From Methanoregulaceae archaeon (lineage in GTDB: Bacteria; Armatimonadota; Fimbriimonadia; Fimbriimonadales; Fimbriimonadaceae), in the NCBI GenBank assembly GCA_020850325.1, contig JADZEW010000018.1, positions 1 to 64,000 of the forward strand: a stretch of DNA of 64,000 bases, in the 5' to 3' direction. The first letter of the stretch is position 1; each line of letters opens with the position of its first letter. This document shows, in pieces, positions 62,147 through 64,000 of the stretch. The notes below the pieces were generated by a model that worked only from the letters and a program-made list of their open reading frames with translations, was not told the DNA's origin and did no database searches. The translations under genes were made by a program, and so were the position numbers.

Positions 62147-63751
62147 ATGATGCTGGCTTTGCTTTGCGCTTTCGTGATGGGGCAGGTGCCCTTGGGTCCG
62201 ACCACGCCGGTAGGGACCAATCGCTCCTTTCAAGAGGCGGTGCTCGCCGTTCAAGACCACTTGGAGAAAGGCAACTTTGACGCTGCCAAACGGGCGCTGA
62301 CCGCCGTTCCGCAACCCGAGATGACCATCCTTTGGGATACCAAGGGCATTCCCGAGAGTCTCCGAGAGACCGTTCGCGAAGCCCGAGACGTGGCGTTGGG
62401 CCAGTGGAAGCAGTACTACAGCAGCGTCAAGCCCAAGTTCGTCGAGTCGGGCAAGGCCGACCTCGTGTTCCGATTCACCGACACCTTGCCGGACACCGAA
62501 GAGGGATTTCCCGGTGCCGCCGCGCACGTGTTCAGCACCGCGCCCGGCGAACCGCGCCTCGAAGCCACGATCGCGCTCTACCGAGGACGACCAAAGCAGC
62601 TCAACACGTCGTCGGAGTTCCACAACGAGGTCATGTTTGCACTAGTCTCCTACATCGGCCTCGAGCGCACCCCGTTTACCGGCTCGGCCGCATTCCGGAC
62701 GGACCAGGTGGGTGCCGGTCGAACCCAGTTCTCGCCATTCGAGCTTGGAACCGTGAAGCGCAGCCTCGAGCTGGTGGAGAAGTTGCAGGAACTAGTCGCC
62801 ACTAAAACCCGCGTCGAAGCCGCTCGGCCGCGACTCCAGATTGAGCCCCTGAGCCTGAAGCTCCCCGATGCCAACCAAGCCGATCCGATCAAGTTTACGA
62901 TCCAAGTCACAAACTCGGGCAATGCCCCGCTGTCGTACCGATTCCAGCCCGACTGCGGATGCTTGTCGGCGAACTACTCCCCGGTTCTCGAAGCCGGCCA
63001 GACCGCGATGGTCACCGGATTCGTCGACACGGTCAACTTCGTCGGCAAGCTGCGGCATAAGTTCTATGTCTTTGCGAACGATGCCGAGATCCCCTACCGC
63101 GAGTTCCCCGTAGCGATCGACGTCGAGCCGATGGTGCGCATGGTTCGCCCAGGGCTGAACGTGCTTCAACTCACCGACTCGGGCGTATCGACCGACGTGT
63201 TTCTCGTCGTGTCGCCCAGCGCGAAGATCGAACTGGGCGAGGCGAGGATCGAGGGCCTTACGGGCGAAGTCGAGACCAGCGACTGGCAGGGTGAACTCGA
63301 ACTCGTCCCGGGAGAGCCGAAGAAGAACGTGAAGGCGATCCGCTACCGGGTGAAGCTTGCGCCGTCGCCGCTTCCGGGTCGGCTTCAGGCCACCCTGAGC
63401 GTCCCGACCAACAGCCCAGTCATCCCGCTGATCCGCCACAACATCTTCGTCCAGCGTGGCATCGTCGCTCAGCCCGAGTCGCTCTATGTGGGCGAGATTC
63501 CGCAGGCTCGTACCGCGGCGAGTTTCCTGCTGACTCGCCCGGGAGTTCCTTTCAAGGTGCTCGGTGTCACCACGAACAGCCCGTTTTTCACTGCGAAGGC
63601 CACCCCGAACGCGGACGGTAGCGAGTATCGCATCACCGTCGAGTTCGACGGCAAAGGGGATCCGGGCACGATCGACGTCACGGTCACGATTCGAACCGAC
63701 GACCCCAAGCAACCCACGATCCTGGTTCCCGTTCGCGGCATCGTGAGATGA
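62147..63751 (+). CDS. Exported DUF1573-containing protein
   Basis: The 534-residue product begins with a short signal peptide (MLALLCAFVMGQ), then a helical region of about 200 residues. A DUF1573/HYDIN-like Ig domain follows (about 225-330; TNSGNAPLSYRFQPDCGCLSANYSP, the DCGC motif), then two more beta domains, ending DDPKQPTILVPVRGIV. DUF1573 proteins are envelope proteins of unknown role. It overlaps the next gene by ATGA. Confidence 0.86.
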   Translation: MMLALLCAFVMGQVPLGPTTPVGTNRSFQEAVLAVQDHLEKGNFDAAKRALTAVPQPEMTILWDTKGIPESLRETVREARDVALGQWKQYYSSVKPKFVESGKADLVFRFTDTLPDTEEGFPGAAAHVFSTAPGEPRLEATIALYRGRPKQLNTSSEFHNEVMFALVSYIGLERTPFTGSAAFRTDQVGAGRTQFSPFELGTVKRSLELVEKLQELVATKTRVEAARPRLQIEPLSLKLPDANQADPIKFTIQVTNSGNAPLSYRFQPDCGCLSANYSPVLEAGQTAMVTGFVDTVNFVGKLRHKFYVFANDAEIPYREFPVAIDVEPMVRMVRPGLNVLQLTDSGVSTDVFLVVSPSAKIELGEARIEGLTGEVETSDWQGELELVPGEPKKNVKAIRYRVKLAPSPLPGRLQATLSVPTNSPVIPLIRHNIFVQRGIVAQPESLYVGEIPQARTAASFLLTRPGVPFKVLGVTTNSPFFTAKATPNADGSEYRITVEFDGKGDPGTIDVTVTIRTDDPKQPTILVPVRGIVR

Positions 63752-64000
63752 AGCTGCTTCTGCCCGCGTTGGTGTTGCTTGGACTGGCCATCGCGCGGGC
63801 GATGACCGCCGGCGAAGACCCGGGAGTGGTCGTGGTTATCGGGGGCGATACGCTGGGTTATCTCTCGCCCTGCGGTTGCACCAAGCCCATGTCTGGAGGC
63901 ATTCGCCGCCGCGCGACCGCCATCCGCGCGCTGACCCATGAGCGCAAGTCGGTGATCCTCGAAAACGGCGGACTCGTCAAGGGTGAGTCGCGACAGGATG
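63748..64000 (+). CDS. Metallophosphatase/5'-nucleotidase-like exported protein, truncated by the window end
   Basis: The first 84 codons show a signal peptide (MKLLLPALVLLGLAIARAM) and GYLSPCGCTKPMSGGIRRRA, a CGC motif seen in envelope proteins related to UshA/SoxB-type metallophosphatases that accompany DUF1573 genes. The active site would lie beyond the window. Coupled by overlap to the DUF1573 gene. The family call is tentative. Confidence 0.55.
   Translation, partial: MKLLLPALVLLGLAIARAMTAGEDPGVVVVIGGDTLGYLSPCGCTKPMSGGIRRRATAIRALTHERKSVILENGGLVKGESRQD

Noticed and set aside
62792-63712. Minus-strand frame opposite the DUF1573 gene
   Set aside because: Antisense shadow with biased Arg/Asp/Val composition.
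1-64000. tRNA or rRNA genes
   Set aside because: GGTTCGA-type T-arm matches (for example near 15690 and 27332) lie inside coding genes and have no cloverleaf around them.

Overview
The window is GC-rich chromosomal DNA from a free-living diderm (two-membrane) bacterium. Markers are lipid A genes (lpxC, lpxD, lpxK, an LpxL-type acyltransferase), bamA with an OmpH/Skp-like chaperone, a type IV pilus operon, a PEP-CTERM exported protein, a DUF1501 protein, a sortilin/BNR-repeat protein, a DUF1573 protein and a proteasome-alpha-like protein. This mix fits Armatimonadota, class Fimbriimonadia, best; that is inference from gene content, not a database match. I saw no rRNA, tRNA, CRISPR array or insertion sequence, and no gene-free stretch above 300 bases.

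1-10.3 kb is respiratory. A + strand operon encodes an Fe-S subunit, a cytochrome c / NarI-like cytochrome b fusion, a Rieske protein and a b6-type cytochrome b. A - strand operon encodes a beta-barrel porin, a 4x[4Fe-4S] protein, a second Rieske protein and a small membrane protein. Each is headed by the same palindrome (TATGAC-N4-GTCATA), 29.5 bp from a -10-like hexamer in both cases, and a CRP/FNR-family regulator gene lies beside one of them. No catalytic reductase is present. An ETF:menaquinone-oxidoreductase-like protein follows. A RhuM-family gene sits between the two operons.

10.4-31.4 kb holds exported proteins (a stalk-domain protein, an Ig-repeat protein interrupted by a frameshift, a PEP-CTERM protein), the lipid A/LPS cluster (GT9, LpxL-type, LpxK), phospholipid synthesis (PlsC), a bifunctional aldolase/dehydrogenase, a DUF1501 protein, a quinone-detoxification-like pair, and an outer-membrane biogenesis operon (bamA, skp-like, lipoprotein, lpxD, lpxC). 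31-36 kb holds ndk, an ABC-F ATPase, a proteasome-alpha-like protein, lipB and a membrane cyclase-like protein with altered catalytic residues.

36.4-46.1 kb is a pilus operon led by a c-di-GMP phosphodiesterase (HD-GYP) and followed by pilM, pilN, pilO, a pilP-like gene, pilQ, pilB, pilC and a prepilin. The HD-GYP gene and the prepilin share a 29-bp sequence resembling sigma-28-type promoters. Two more GspF/PilC-like genes lie at 49-53 kb. 46-56 kb is accessory: an AAA/DUF4143 ATPase, tag, a GH172/DUF2961 enzyme, a DUF433/DUF5615 toxin-antitoxin-like pair and an orphan hutU. 56-64 kb holds an ArsR-SRPBCC fusion with a YHS-type exported protein, bracketed by two GTTGG/CCAAC inverted-repeat elements, then the sortilin-like protein, a lipoprotein, a DUF1573 protein and a truncated metallophosphatase-like gene.

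Across the window many first genes lack a Shine-Dalgarno sequence and instead have a TANAAT-like hexamer 5-9 nt before the start codon, which suggests that leaderless mRNAs are common here.
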